61,716 bases of DNA, taken from the NCBI GenBank assembly GCA_913055565.1, contig CAJXKP010000015.1, positions 1 through 61,716 of the forward strand, in the 5' to 3' direction. The DNA is from an uncultured Ectothiorhodospiraceae bacterium (GTDB lineage: Bacteria > Pseudomonadota > Gammaproteobacteria > Nitrococcales > Nitrococcaceae). The notes under the pieces are model-generated. The model saw only the letters and a program-made list of their open reading frames with translations, ran no database searches and was not told the origin of the DNA. Below are positions 27,807-35,855 of the stretch, piece by piece (position 1 is the first letter of the stretch; each line of letters begins with the position of its first letter). Both the position numbers and the translations under genes were made by a program.

Positions 27807-28379
27807 CTAGGCGGCCGGCTCGTTACCAGGGCGCCACTTGATATTGCAGCCCAGGCTCGGTCGCTGCGCCACGGTCACCGGCTGCCCGCTCAACACCTGA
27901 TCGAGCGCCTGCCGCAAGGCGTCACCGGTCACCGGCGTATCCTTGCCCGGGGAGCTGTCATCGAAGCGCCCGCGGTAGACAAGGCACAGATCCCGATCGA
28001 AGACGAAGAAGTCCGGCGTACAAGTTGCGCCATAGGCGTGGGCCACGGATTGATCGGCGTCCAGGAGATACGGGAAGGGATAGCCACGAGCGGCCTTCTC
28101 CTCGGCCATGCGCTCGGGGCCATCATCGGGATAGTTCTCGATATCGTTGGCGTTGATCGCCACCATGCCGGCGCCGCGATCCAACGCGTCGTGGCCGACG
28201 CGCGCCAGCTCATCGGCGATGTGCTTAACGAAGGGGCAGTGGTTACAGATAAAGGCGACCACAAGGGCCTCACGGCCCCGGAAGTCGGCTAATCGCACGG
28301 TAGCCCCGTCGGTATCGGGGAGCGCGAAATCCGGCGCCGGCGTGGCCAGCGGCATCATGCGCGATTCGGTCTTGGCCAA
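27807..28379 (-). CDS. Thioredoxin-fold (AhpC/TSA-Redoxin type) protein
   Basis: A 190-residue cytosolic thioredoxin-fold protein. It opens with the redoxin pattern TPAPDFALPDTDGATVRLADFRG and carries the redox motif FICNHCPFVKH (C-N-H-C), then TCTPDFFVFDRD with the usual cis-Pro region. It ends with LGCNIKWRPGNE, a C-terminal motif seen in this orthologous family. The start is a TTG at 28379 with AGGAGG five bases upstream; an ATG at 28358 would shorten it by seven residues. A signal peptide is absent. The partner is unknown, probably thiol-disulfide or peroxide metabolism. It is the last gene of a minus-strand series that includes the nitrilase-family gene 77 bases upstream. Confidence 0.88.
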   Translation of the reverse strand: MAKTESRMMPLATPAPDFALPDTDGATVRLADFRGREALVVAFICNHCPFVKHIADELARVGHDALDRGAGMVAINANDIENYPDDGPERMAEEKAARGYPFPYLLDADQSVAHAYGATCTPDFFVFDRDLCLVYRGRFDDSSPGKDTPVTGDALRQALDQVLSGQPVTVAQRPSLGCNIKWRPGNEPAA

Positions 28380-28456
28380 GGCAACCTCCTGACAGCTCTA
28401 CGGGTGGACGACCCCCTCAGTCTAGACCCTCACCGGTCGCGCGACGAAGCCGGTCG

Positions 28457-29359
28457 CTAACTCGGATGCGAGCGCCCCAGCACCAGCGTCTCGACCCCGC
28501 GCTCGATAGCTACCTGCTGGCGCGCCCAGTCATTGAAGTTCGCCACCTGACCCTCATCGCGCAGGCATCGCACCGCCGCAACATTGAGATCCGCCCAGAG
28601 CCAGCCCGGTGTCTCATCGGCGCTATCCGCAACGATGCCGTCCGCGGGGAAGCCCGTATCCGGGGGCGAGAAGACGCCAGCGCGGCCCTGGCTGGGAGCC
28701 ATCAGCGGTAACCAGGCCGCGTCACCAACCAGGGGCGCCTGCAGGCTGTAGACCTGATTCTCGAGCGCCCGCGCGCGGGAACCGATCCGAACCCGGTTAA
28801 AGCCCGCCGCTGTATGGGTACAGCTCGGGGCCACCAGCAGATCCGCGCCGGCCTGGGCTACGGCATGGGCGAACCGGGGGAACTGGCTGTCATAGCAGAG
28901 TATGACGCCGAGTCGCAGGCCATTGATCTCGAATAGCCGCAGCCTATGGCCGGCGGTCATGACCTCGGTGGCCCATTCGACGCGCGTGAGCTGGAGCTTA
29001 TCCTGCGCCCCCACCGCGCCGTCCGGAGCCACCACATGGACGCGGTTGTAGAAACCACCGCTGTCAGCGGCGACGGGCAGGCTCCCCGCGACGATGGTTA
29101 TCCCGTAACCGCGCGCCAGCTCCTGATGGCAGGCCATGGCCTCATCGATGTGATCCTGCATGGCCCCATAGGCCTGCCGCGGCACTAGACGCCGAGCGTT
29201 GGAGGCCAGCCCGGCGAGCTCCAGGCCCGCATATTCCGGGAATACGGCCACCTCCGCGCCCCCAGCCGCCGCAGCGGCCACCCAATCGCGCAGGCGAGCC
29301 CGGTAGCCAGCCCAATCCGCGGGCCGCTGAAGATCGTACTGCGCGGCCGCGACGCGCAT
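28457..29359 (-). CDS. Carbon-nitrogen hydrolase (nitrilase superfamily)
   Basis: A 300-residue amidase-type hydrolase with the nitrilase catalytic triad visible: Glu42 (VFPEYAG), Lys121 (QDKLQLT) and Cys155 (VILCYDSQFPRF). The Cys-Y-D-S-Q-F-P context is typical of a branch often annotated simply as carbon-nitrogen hydrolase. Substrates in the superfamily range from omega-amides to carbamoyl compounds, and none can be assigned here. It has no signal peptide and is probably cytosolic. It follows the DUF4202 gene by 51 bases on the same strand, so the two likely share a transcript. Confidence 0.9.
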   Translation of the reverse strand: MRVAAAQYDLQRPADWAGYRARLRDWVAAAAAGGAEVAVFPEYAGLELAGLASNARRLVPRQAYGAMQDHIDEAMACHQELARGYGITIVAGSLPVAADSGGFYNRVHVVAPDGAVGAQDKLQLTRVEWATEVMTAGHRLRLFEINGLRLGVILCYDSQFPRFAHAVAQAGADLLVAPSCTHTAAGFNRVRIGSRARALENQVYSLQAPLVGDAAWLPLMAPSQGRAGVFSPPDTGFPADGIVADSADETPGWLWADLNVAAVRCLRDEGQVANFNDWARQQVAIERGVETLVLGRSHPS

Positions 29360-29410
29360 CAGTCCCGCTCCACCAACGCCGGCGTAGCCATATAGCCCAC
29401 TGGCCGCCCG

Positions 29411-30016
29411 TTAGGCCTGCTCAGCCAGCGCGGCGTGAACCACCGATGACGCCTCCGGGGGCATGGGCAACGCGAGCGCCGCCTCTTGCCCCGCCGGTGA
29501 CATCTTCTGCCACGTCCGGCGAATGATGTGATGGAGCTTGGCCTCACCGTGCTGCTGACCCTTGTCGGCCATGAACGGCGCCAGGTAGTGCTCCAGAAAG
29601 ACCTGAGCGGCGACATCCTCCAATGTCTGGGCGTCAGGGTCGGTCTTGAGGCCCTCCTTCCGCACCAGTGAGGCGGCGCGCTCGCGGTCGGCCTCGTCAT
29701 ACCCCTGAGGCGCCATGAGCTCATCGACGCGTTCGGCGTGGTAGTCGTAGAGACGGCGCCGCCACCGATGATAGCCATGGCGGCCCTCGGGGTAGTCGCC
29801 GCGCGGGATCACCCAGCGCTGGATATGCTGTCCCCGCACGGCGATCTGCAGGCATTCATCCGCCTCCGGGCGGTAGGCGGCCAGGCGCCGGCTCATGCGT
29901 TGCCCGTAGAGCAGGCAACGCGGCTGCTCGGCGCCGCTGGCCGGATCATACTCGGTGACCGGATCCTCGGCGTTAACCCGATCGATGTCCTCAAGGACCG
30001 ATTGCAGGCGTGTCAT
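29411..30016 (-). CDS. DUF4202 family protein
   Basis: A 201-residue cytosolic protein I recognise as DUF4202 by its pattern: N-terminal VLEDIDRVNAEDP, YGQRMSRRLAAYRPEADECLQIAVRGQHIQRWVIPRGDYPEGRHGYHRWRRRL, and DAQTLEDVAAQVFLEHYL. The conserved His residues (RGQHIQRW, RHGYHRWR) resemble an HD-like metal site, so a hydrolase role has been suspected, but no activity is established. It lies between the retropepsin-like gene (33 bases upstream) and the nitrilase-family gene, all on the minus strand. Confidence 0.85.
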   Translation of the reverse strand: MTRLQSVLEDIDRVNAEDPVTEYDPASGAEQPRCLLYGQRMSRRLAAYRPEADECLQIAVRGQHIQRWVIPRGDYPEGRHGYHRWRRRLYDYHAERVDELMAPQGYDEADRERAASLVRKEGLKTDPDAQTLEDVAAQVFLEHYLAPFMADKGQQHGEAKLHHIIRRTWQKMSPAGQEAALALPMPPEASSVVHAALAEQA

Positions 30017-30049
30017 TCGTTAACCCCTGTCAGCTGCCGGCACGCCAGC

Positions 30050-30580
30050 TCAGCGCGATACCGTTTGGCGAATGATGAGTTCATTACGGCGTTGGGTGAA
30101 CTCGACCTGTTCGAGGAAACTATTCCCCAGCAACACCTGATCGAACTGGACGTGGGGATTAATGGACCCGCGGATATCACTGACCCGAATCCCTCCAATA
30201 CGCACCTCATCGAGCCGTGTCGTATACGCATTCATCACACCATTGGCCGTGCTGTACTGAACCCGGGAGCCGCGCTCCAGGCCCGCACGATCCGCGACGC
30301 TCGCGGGTATCGAGACGTCCGATGCCCCGGTATCCAGCATGAACGTCACGGGCTCGCCATTAATCGCGCCCGACGCGACGAACTGCCCCTGTCGGTTGCG
30401 CTCCAGGGTAACCTCGCGTACCCCCGCATCGACCCGAGTAGCCAGATCCTGATTAGGGTTACGCTGATCCTCGATGACAGTACGAAAGAACCAGGTGCCC
30501 AACGCCAGGAAGAGGACGCACGCGGCGTAGATCATCCAGCGCCCGGTCGTTTGCGTCGACGCGCTCTCAGGCTGGCTCAC
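30050..30580 (-). CDS. Membrane-anchored retropepsin-like aspartic protease
   Basis: A 176-residue protein with one N-terminal membrane helix (about residues 14-33) and a periplasmic retropepsin-type domain. The catalytic motif MLDTGASDVSIP (D-T-G) is at about residue 82, flap-like and C-terminal strands follow (GNSFLEQVEFTQRRNELIIRQ), and the domain resembles the TIGR02281 family. Half-pepsin folds of this sort work as dimers. The start is a GTG at 30580 with GGGAGG seven bases upstream; the open frame to 30628 has no ribosome-binding site. It heads a minus-strand set with DUF4202 and the nitrilase-family gene. Its substrate is unknown. Confidence 0.85.
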   Translation of the reverse strand: MSQPESASTQTTGRWMIYAACVLFLALGTWFFRTVIEDQRNPNQDLATRVDAGVREVTLERNRQGQFVASGAINGEPVTFMLDTGASDVSIPASVADRAGLERGSRVQYSTANGVMNAYTTRLDEVRIGGIRVSDIRGSINPHVQFDQVLLGNSFLEQVEFTQRRNELIIRQTVSR

Positions 30581-31081
30581 TTCGCCTCCCGCCCATGTTA
30601 TGCAGCCGCAACGTAACACCGATACCAACCCGCCGGCACGGCCCAGGCACCGCGGACAGTAATTCTCATTTTGGCCTCCGAGGTGGTCGCGTTAGCCCCT
30701 GCCGAGGGCGTCGGCGGCCAGGGAAGGCCGCAGTCGAGCCTCCAGAGAAGGTCTATGGCGTCCCTCGGCAGGGGCTAACGCGACCACGCGCCCTCCTGGG
30801 GAGCACATAATTAGAATTGCTGCACCGTGGACGAAACATCCAGCGCGGGCGTTCACCCTCCAGCACCGCTTGAAATCGCCGCCGCCGCGGACCGGCTAGG
30901 CCGGCAACGCACCTGAGGATAAGCCACCCGGGCAGCGCGGTCACCGGGTACCCCTCGCCCGAGGTCGCATCGGCGCCCGCCATAAACCGGCCAGCGGCCT
31001 ACCGCCCCACCCGGCCCGGCGCCTTACACGGCGACCCAACGACGGCTCACGCTCGCCCGCCCCGTCGTTGTTCCAGCATCA
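30581..31081. other. Intergenic stretch of 501 bases with a large inverted repeat
   Basis: No gene is recognised. The two short reading frames that cross it, on both strands, are both products of the inverted repeat at 30653-30817. The right part, 30830-31080, is plain GC-rich sequence with nothing I can name. Confidence 0.6.
30653..30817. repeat. Imperfect inverted repeat with perfect 26-bp inner arms
   Basis: The inner arms are perfectly complementary over 26 bases: 30683-30708 and 30762-30787, separated by 53 bases. They continue outwards as imperfect arms: left CAGTAATTCTCATT, right (reverse complement) CAGCAATTCTAATT, for a total of about 55 bases per side. This looks like a small non-autonomous transposable element or the fused ends of a deleted one. 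No transposase is encoded inside. No target duplication was found by eye. Confidence 0.7.
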
Positions 31082-32278
31082 TCAGACCACCTGTCCCGCT
31101 GCGTAACCGGATGCCCATGCCCACTGGAAATTGTGGCCGCCTAGATGCCCGGTAACATCGACCACCTCGCCGATGAAGAACACGCCCGGCACGCGCCGGC
31201 ATTCCATGGTCTTGGGGTTGAGCTCATCCGTATCCACGCCGCCCAGGGTCACCTCGGCGGTGCGATAGCCCTCGGTACCTGACGGCCAGACGGTCCAAGG
31301 CTGCAGGGCACTAACCACACGCTCGATGGCACGATCGCCGAGCTCACCGAGGGGCTGATCGCCCAACCAAAGATCACACCAACGCTGAGCGACACGCCGA
31401 GTAAGCTCGCTACCGAGACAGTTGCGCAGGCTCATGCGCGGATGCCCACGGCGCTGCTCCCTTAGATAAGCCCCCAGGTCATGCTCCGGGAACAGATCGA
31501 TCGCCAGCGGCTCACCCGGCTGCCAGTAGCTCGACGCCTGCAGCACGGCCGGGCCACTCAGGCCGCAGTGGGTAAATAGGATATTCTCGCGGAAGCCGAC
31601 CCCGCCGGCGGTCGTCGCCGTGTCGAGCGAGACGCCGGCCAAATCCGTGAGGCGCTGGCGATCGCGCTCCGCCAGGGTCACCGGCACCAAGGCCGCGCGC
31701 GTCGGTTGGATGGCCAGGCCCAGCGTTGCGGCGGTGTCATAGCCGAAGCCGCTGGCGCCCATCTTCGGGATGGAGTAGCCGCCCGTTGCGATGACCAGCG
31801 CCTCGCAGCGCAACTCGCCGGCGTCCGTGGCGATTCGGTGTGGCGCGCCGCTATCAAGCCCGGTCACTGACGTATGGGTGACCACCCGCACGCCTGCGGC
31901 CTGGCATTCGTCGAGAAGCAGCCGCACGATATCCTTGGATGAGCGATCACAGAACAGCTGGCCGAGCTTCTTCTCGTGATAGGGGATACCGTGTTGCGCG
32001 ACCAGCCCCACGAAGTGCCAGGGGGTGTAGCGGCTCAGGGCCGACTTCATGAAGTGCGGATTGGCCGAGAGGAAATGATCGCTCGGCTCCGAGTGGATAT
32101 TGGTGAAGTTGCAGCGACCCCCGCCGGACATGAGGATCTTCTTGCCGACCCGGTTGGCATGATCCACGACCAGCACGCGACGCCCACGCGCACCCGCCTC
32201 GATAGCGGCCATTAGGCCGGCCGCCCCCGCCCCAATGATCACCACGTCCCAGTAGCCGCTGATTGGCGTTTCAGTCAT
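31082..32278 (-). CDS. HI0933/YhiN-family FAD-dependent oxidoreductase
   Basis: A 398-residue flavoprotein of the HI0933 family, sometimes labelled aminoacetone oxidase family. It opens with the FAD-binding motif VVIIGAGAAGLMAA, then has the family-specific KKILMSGGGRCNFTN and CDRSSKDIVRLLLDEC. The second dinucleotide motif is VIATGGYSIPKMGASG, and the end is GHLGGHNFQWAWASGYAAG. The reaction is unproven for the family. No signal peptide. The gene lies 48 bases after the PEBP gene on the same strand, so co-transcription is plausible, but the two families are not known to work together. Confidence 0.92.
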   Translation of the reverse strand: MTETPISGYWDVVIIGAGAAGLMAAIEAGARGRRVLVVDHANRVGKKILMSGGGRCNFTNIHSEPSDHFLSANPHFMKSALSRYTPWHFVGLVAQHGIPYHEKKLGQLFCDRSSKDIVRLLLDECQAAGVRVVTHTSVTGLDSGAPHRIATDAGELRCEALVIATGGYSIPKMGASGFGYDTAATLGLAIQPTRAALVPVTLAERDRQRLTDLAGVSLDTATTAGGVGFRENILFTHCGLSGPAVLQASSYWQPGEPLAIDLFPEHDLGAYLREQRRGHPRMSLRNCLGSELTRRVAQRWCDLWLGDQPLGELGDRAIERVVSALQPWTVWPSGTEGYRTAEVTLGGVDTDELNPKTMECRRVPGVFFIGEVVDVTGHLGGHNFQWAWASGYAAGQVV

Positions 32279-32326
32279 GGGGAACGTTTACGGCAAACGG
32301 GGGCTGCTCTAACTCCCGGCGGTTGA

Positions 32327-32806
32327 TTACTGGCGCTCGTAGGTCCCGACGAGCCGATTCATCCCGATAATCGAGGGCTCCAGGCGCTCGAGGAGCTGCC
32401 ACAGGCTCAGGCCCGGGGGCAGATCGGTGGCCTCGTTCAACGCCAGCACCCAGAAGTAATACTGATGAACCCCGTGCCCCGGCGGCGGCGCCGGCCCGCC
32501 GTAGCCGGTACCCCCCATGTCATTAGCGCCGGTGGTGTAGGCATCGGTAGCCTCGGCGAGCTCACCGACGCCCGAGGGGATGTTGTAGACCACCCAGTGC
32601 ACGAAGCCGTAATTACCGTTGGGCTGGACCAGCGGTGCATCGGGATCATGGCAGAACACCGCAAAGCCCGCCGTGCCCTCCGGCGCGCCGTGCCAGGCCA
32701 GTTGCGGCGAGACGTCAGCGCCCTCGCAGGTATGATTCGCCGGGATGTCCTCGCGCTGTCCGAACGCCTTAGAAGTCACCTGCATCTGCGATAGGGAAAA
32801 CCCCAT
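32327..32806 (-). CDS. YbhB/YbcL-type phosphatidylethanolamine-binding protein
   Basis: A 159-residue PEBP-family (Raf-kinase-inhibitor-like) protein. The start is the ATG at 32806 with GAGGAGG six bases upstream; a TTG at 32812 gives a longer reading. The ligand-pocket motifs are present: VFCHDPDAP, GFVHWVVYNIP and GTGYGGPAPPPGHGVHQYYFWVLAL. Bacterial members bind small anionic ligands, and no physiological role is settled. There is no signal peptide, so it should be cytosolic like YbhB. It is followed by the HI0933-family gene. Confidence 0.92.
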   Translation of the reverse strand: MGFSLSQMQVTSKAFGQREDIPANHTCEGADVSPQLAWHGAPEGTAGFAVFCHDPDAPLVQPNGNYGFVHWVVYNIPSGVGELAEATDAYTTGANDMGGTGYGGPAPPPGHGVHQYYFWVLALNEATDLPPGLSLWQLLERLEPSIIGMNRLVGTYERQ

Positions 32807-32917
32807 AGCCAACCTCCTCGCTCATCGCGTTAACAGTCTCAAAATGGCAAGCGACCGCACCGCCGTCCAGCGACACGGCCCACCGCGTGCCAAGATGCGG
32901 CCATGCGGGGCGCCTGT

Positions 32918-33343
32918 CTACCCTGCCGTATCGGCGTCGCCTCCGATCACGGCACGACGCTCGCTAACGCCGTCGTGGCAGACGATCAAGGTCAGTCCCT
33001 CGTGGCCCACCACCGACACCGCACTGCCCGACGCCAGATGATCACCATCCTGTGTGCGCGCGCGCCACAGCTCCCCGCCCACGCGAATATGGCCCGACGG
33101 CGCGAGTGCTGTTACGGCATGCCCCGGCTGGCCGTACAACGCCGCCGCGCCGACGGGTGGGCCAACACCGAGGGCACGCCGATACAGCGGGTACAGGGCC
33201 AGCTCCTTGCCGACCCACAAGGCAAATAGCACCCAAGCCATCGTCGCCGACAGCCAGCCATAGTGGTGGCAGGCGATCAGTACCACGGCCGCCAGTATCA
33301 ACTCGGGCAGCTGGATTAGCGCATACTTACGAACGGGTGCCAT
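32918..33343 (-). CDS. NfeD-like small membrane protein with OB-fold domain
   Basis: A 141-residue protein with two hydrophobic helices in residues ~8-50 (IQLPELILAAVVLIA, MAWVLFALWVGKELALY) and a C-terminal OB-fold domain (GQPGHAVTALAPSGHIRVGGELWRARTQDGDHL... VVGHEGLTLIV). This is the layout of short NfeD proteins, which act in the membrane with flotillin/SPFH partners; no such partner is next to it here. The start is the ATG at 33343; the open frame to 33493 is an artefact that overlaps the transporter end. It comes 40 bases after the BCCT transporter gene on the same strand. Confidence 0.82.
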   Translation of the reverse strand: MAPVRKYALIQLPELILAAVVLIACHHYGWLSATMAWVLFALWVGKELALYPLYRRALGVGPPVGAAALYGQPGHAVTALAPSGHIRVGGELWRARTQDGDHLASGSAVSVVGHEGLTLIVCHDGVSERRAVIGGDADTAG

Positions 33344-33383
33344 CCGGCTAGGCACGCGCCTGGGATCGCTCGCCGACGTTGGG

Positions 33384-34958
33384 TTAGCCCTTGATCGGCT
33401 CGGCGCCCACCGGCGGTGGCACCTGATCATGACGCAGCTGTCGCCCCAGTCCCCAGCACATGAACACCAGTACGACCGAGAACGGGAGCCCACCCGTAAC
33501 CGAGGCCGTCTGGAGCGCTGATAGCGGATCGCCCGAGCTGGAGAAGGCGCCGGCTACCAGCAGGATGGCCGCGATCACGCCCTCGAGGACGGCCCAGAAG
33601 AGCCGCTGCTGCCACTGGGGCTTGGGATCACCACCGTTGGTAAGCATGTCCACGACCAGCGATCCGGAATCGGACGAGGTGGCGAAAAAGATGGCCACAA
33701 CCAGGATGGCGAGCAGTGACAAGCTCGTCGCCAGCGTGTCGACAATCGGCAGCTGGTCCATGAGAACGAACATGGCATCGGTCTTACCGGCGCTTGCGAG
33801 GGCCTCGTTACCGCCCTCCAGCATGGCGTGAATGGCGCTACCGCCGAATATCGCGAACCAGACCATGGAGGCCCCGACCGGTGCGAACAGGGAACCGAGG
33901 ATGAACTCGCGGATCGTACGCCCGCGCGAGATGCGGGCGATGAACATCCCCACGAAGGGCGACCAGGCGATCCACCAGCCCCAGTAGAAAAGGGTCCAGT
34001 CGCCCTTCCACGCCCGACCCGCGTCGGTCATGGTGAACAGTTGTAGGCTGCTGCCCACGATGTTCTGGACGTAGTAGCCGATGCTCTGCACCAGGTATTC
34101 AAGGATAAACAGGGTGGGGCCAGCCACAAACACAACGGCCGCCAACGCCATCGCCAAGTACATGTTGAACACCGATAGGCGCCGCACGCCCGAGGCCAGC
34201 CCGAGCATCACGGAGGTCACCGCGACCGCGGTTATTGAGGCGATGATAATGACCTGCGCCTGCCAGCTTTGGGCGATACCGAAGACATTATTCAGCCCGG
34301 CGTTAATCTGATTCGCCCCCAGGCCCAGCGAGGTTGCCAGCCCGAACAGCGTCCCGAATACCGCCAGCACATCGATGAAATCCCCGAAACCGCCACGAAC
34401 CCGATCCCCGAGCAGCGGGTAGAAGGCCGAGGCCGGCCGCAGCGGCAGATCATGACGGAAGCAGAAGTAACCCAGTGACAGGCCGATAACGAGATAGATC
34501 GCCCAGGGATGGAGCCCCCAGTGGAAGTACGTCAGATGGATCGCCTCGTTGGCGGCGGCCGAGGTGCCGGCCTCAATCCCGGCGCTCGGTGGCCCGTTGA
34601 AATGGAATATGGGCTCAGCGACGCCGAAGAAGACAAGCCCAATCCCCATGCCAGCGGTAAAGAGCATGGCGAACCACGAGAAACGCCCCCACTCCGGAAT
34701 CTCATTGTCCTTACCCAGGCGCACGCGAGCGTACGGACTGAACAGGAGACCGAATATAAAGATCACGAAACCGGAGACACAGAGCAGATACCACCAGCCG
34801 AAATAGGTGGTGATCCAGGTCATAATCGTGCTTGAGACGTCACCAAGATTGCCGGGTGCGATAACGCCCCAGGCCACGAAGACCGCCGCCATGCCCGCTG
34901 AGATCAGGAACACGGGAGGGTTCGTGTGCTCACGCACATAACTCGTCATCGCTGTCAC
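33384..34958 (-). CDS. BCCT-family betaine/carnitine/choline transporter
   Basis: A 524-residue secondary transporter of compatible solutes with 12 predicted membrane helices. Family signatures are intact: the glycine-rich helix AGMGIGLVFFGVAEPIFHF, and the aromatic box and signature WTLFYWGWWIAWSPFVGMFIARISRGRTIREF. The M-G-I-G sequence is typical of sodium-coupled betaine carriers. The short C-terminal tail gives no clear osmosensor. The start is a GTG at 34958 with GGAG eight bases upstream; an ATG at 34949 is the alternative. Substrate choice between betaine, choline and ectoine is not decidable by eye. This gene is one argument for a halophilic lifestyle. Confidence 0.95.
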   Translation of the reverse strand: MTAMTSYVREHTNPPVFLISAGMAAVFVAWGVIAPGNLGDVSSTIMTWITTYFGWWYLLCVSGFVIFIFGLLFSPYARVRLGKDNEIPEWGRFSWFAMLFTAGMGIGLVFFGVAEPIFHFNGPPSAGIEAGTSAAANEAIHLTYFHWGLHPWAIYLVIGLSLGYFCFRHDLPLRPASAFYPLLGDRVRGGFGDFIDVLAVFGTLFGLATSLGLGANQINAGLNNVFGIAQSWQAQVIIIASITAVAVTSVMLGLASGVRRLSVFNMYLAMALAAVVFVAGPTLFILEYLVQSIGYYVQNIVGSSLQLFTMTDAGRAWKGDWTLFYWGWWIAWSPFVGMFIARISRGRTIREFILGSLFAPVGASMVWFAIFGGSAIHAMLEGGNEALASAGKTDAMFVLMDQLPIVDTLATSLSLLAILVVAIFFATSSDSGSLVVDMLTNGGDPKPQWQQRLFWAVLEGVIAAILLVAGAFSSSGDPLSALQTASVTGGLPFSVVLVFMCWGLGRQLRHDQVPPPVGAEPIKG

Positions 34959-35330
34959 GCTGTCATCTCCTTACCGCCCAGGGGTCCCGTCAGCTACCAC
35001 CCCTGCCGGTACCTCGGGCGGTGGCTGGCGTCTATTGACGATTGGCATAGCAGCCTAACACTTTCAGCCGTTAACCAGCGCCTCCAACCATGAGGCTGCC
35101 CCGTCGCAACCGTTGCGCCCGCCAAACCGCACCCCAACGGCTTCACGGATGCCCCCAGAGTGCCGCGCCTAAGCCTCTGACTTGGGGGCTATGGTGCAGC
35201 GCACAAACCGGGTACAATACCAAGCGTTGGGGGGTCAAGGGCCCGAGATTTCGGTTCCCGAAAGCGAGCGGTACCAGGCCTTTGTGCCGCAAACAGGCGC
35301 AGGTGACCTCCCGTTGTTACCGAGGACGCC
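34959..35330. other. Intergenic stretch of 372 bases between divergent genes
   Basis: It contains the upstream region of the BCCT gene on one side and of a small plus-strand gene on the other. A TACAAT hexamer at 35213-35218 could be a -10 box for the latter, but no convincing -35 box was found. A short inverted repeat (GATTTCGG/CCCGAAAGC region) lies at about 35246-35266. No gene recognised. Confidence 0.4.
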
Positions 35331-35624
35331 ATGCGCAAGCCGACCGATATTCGAACCCTGTTGCGACGCGGCGAACGCGCCGTCTGCGAGATCCGACCCC
35401 CCCTCGACACCGGCGGCGGCTACGGTCTGTCGGTGCGAGCCGATGCCGATCAGGGAAACCCGGGTGACTGGCTCAACCGCGAGGATGGCACACTCATGCG
35501 CTTCCCAGACCCGGTGCGCGCGCGCCACGAGGCCCAATCCCTCGGGTTCCCGCCCCGTTGGATTCGGGTAACGCGCCCGCCGACGGATAGTCCACCCGTC
35601 GAGTCGGGACCACCCCACCGCTAA
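35331..35624 (+). CDS. Hypothetical protein, 97 residues
   Basis: A small, Arg- and Pro-rich cytosolic protein (MRKPTDIRTLLRRGERAVCEIRPPLDTGGGYGLSV...). I do not recognise a family. The ATG at 35331 has GAGGAC just upstream, and the reading is not a shadow of another gene, since nothing else is predicted here. No membrane helix or signal peptide is visible, and it has one Cys. Its coding status rests on the ribosome-binding site and the absence of a competing frame. Confidence 0.45.
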   Translation: MRKPTDIRTLLRRGERAVCEIRPPLDTGGGYGLSVRADADQGNPGDWLNREDGTLMRFPDPVRARHEAQSLGFPPRWIRVTRPPTDSPPVESGPPHR

Positions 35625-35855
35625 TAGCAGGCACGACCCCGGCGCCGCGAGGCGGCTAGCGAGCCGGGCGCCCATCGGCCTTGGCGATTACCGGGCCGCA
35701 CCAAGGGCGTTATGATTCCCGATTAAGGCCGTCGCTTTGGGCAACCGAGGCGGGACCAGCCGCCCAGCCAATCAGACCACGGCAACGCTCGCGGAACCCG
35801 CCAGGCCGCACCACGACTGCCCGCCGGCGATCCATAACGACACAGGACCAGTGCG

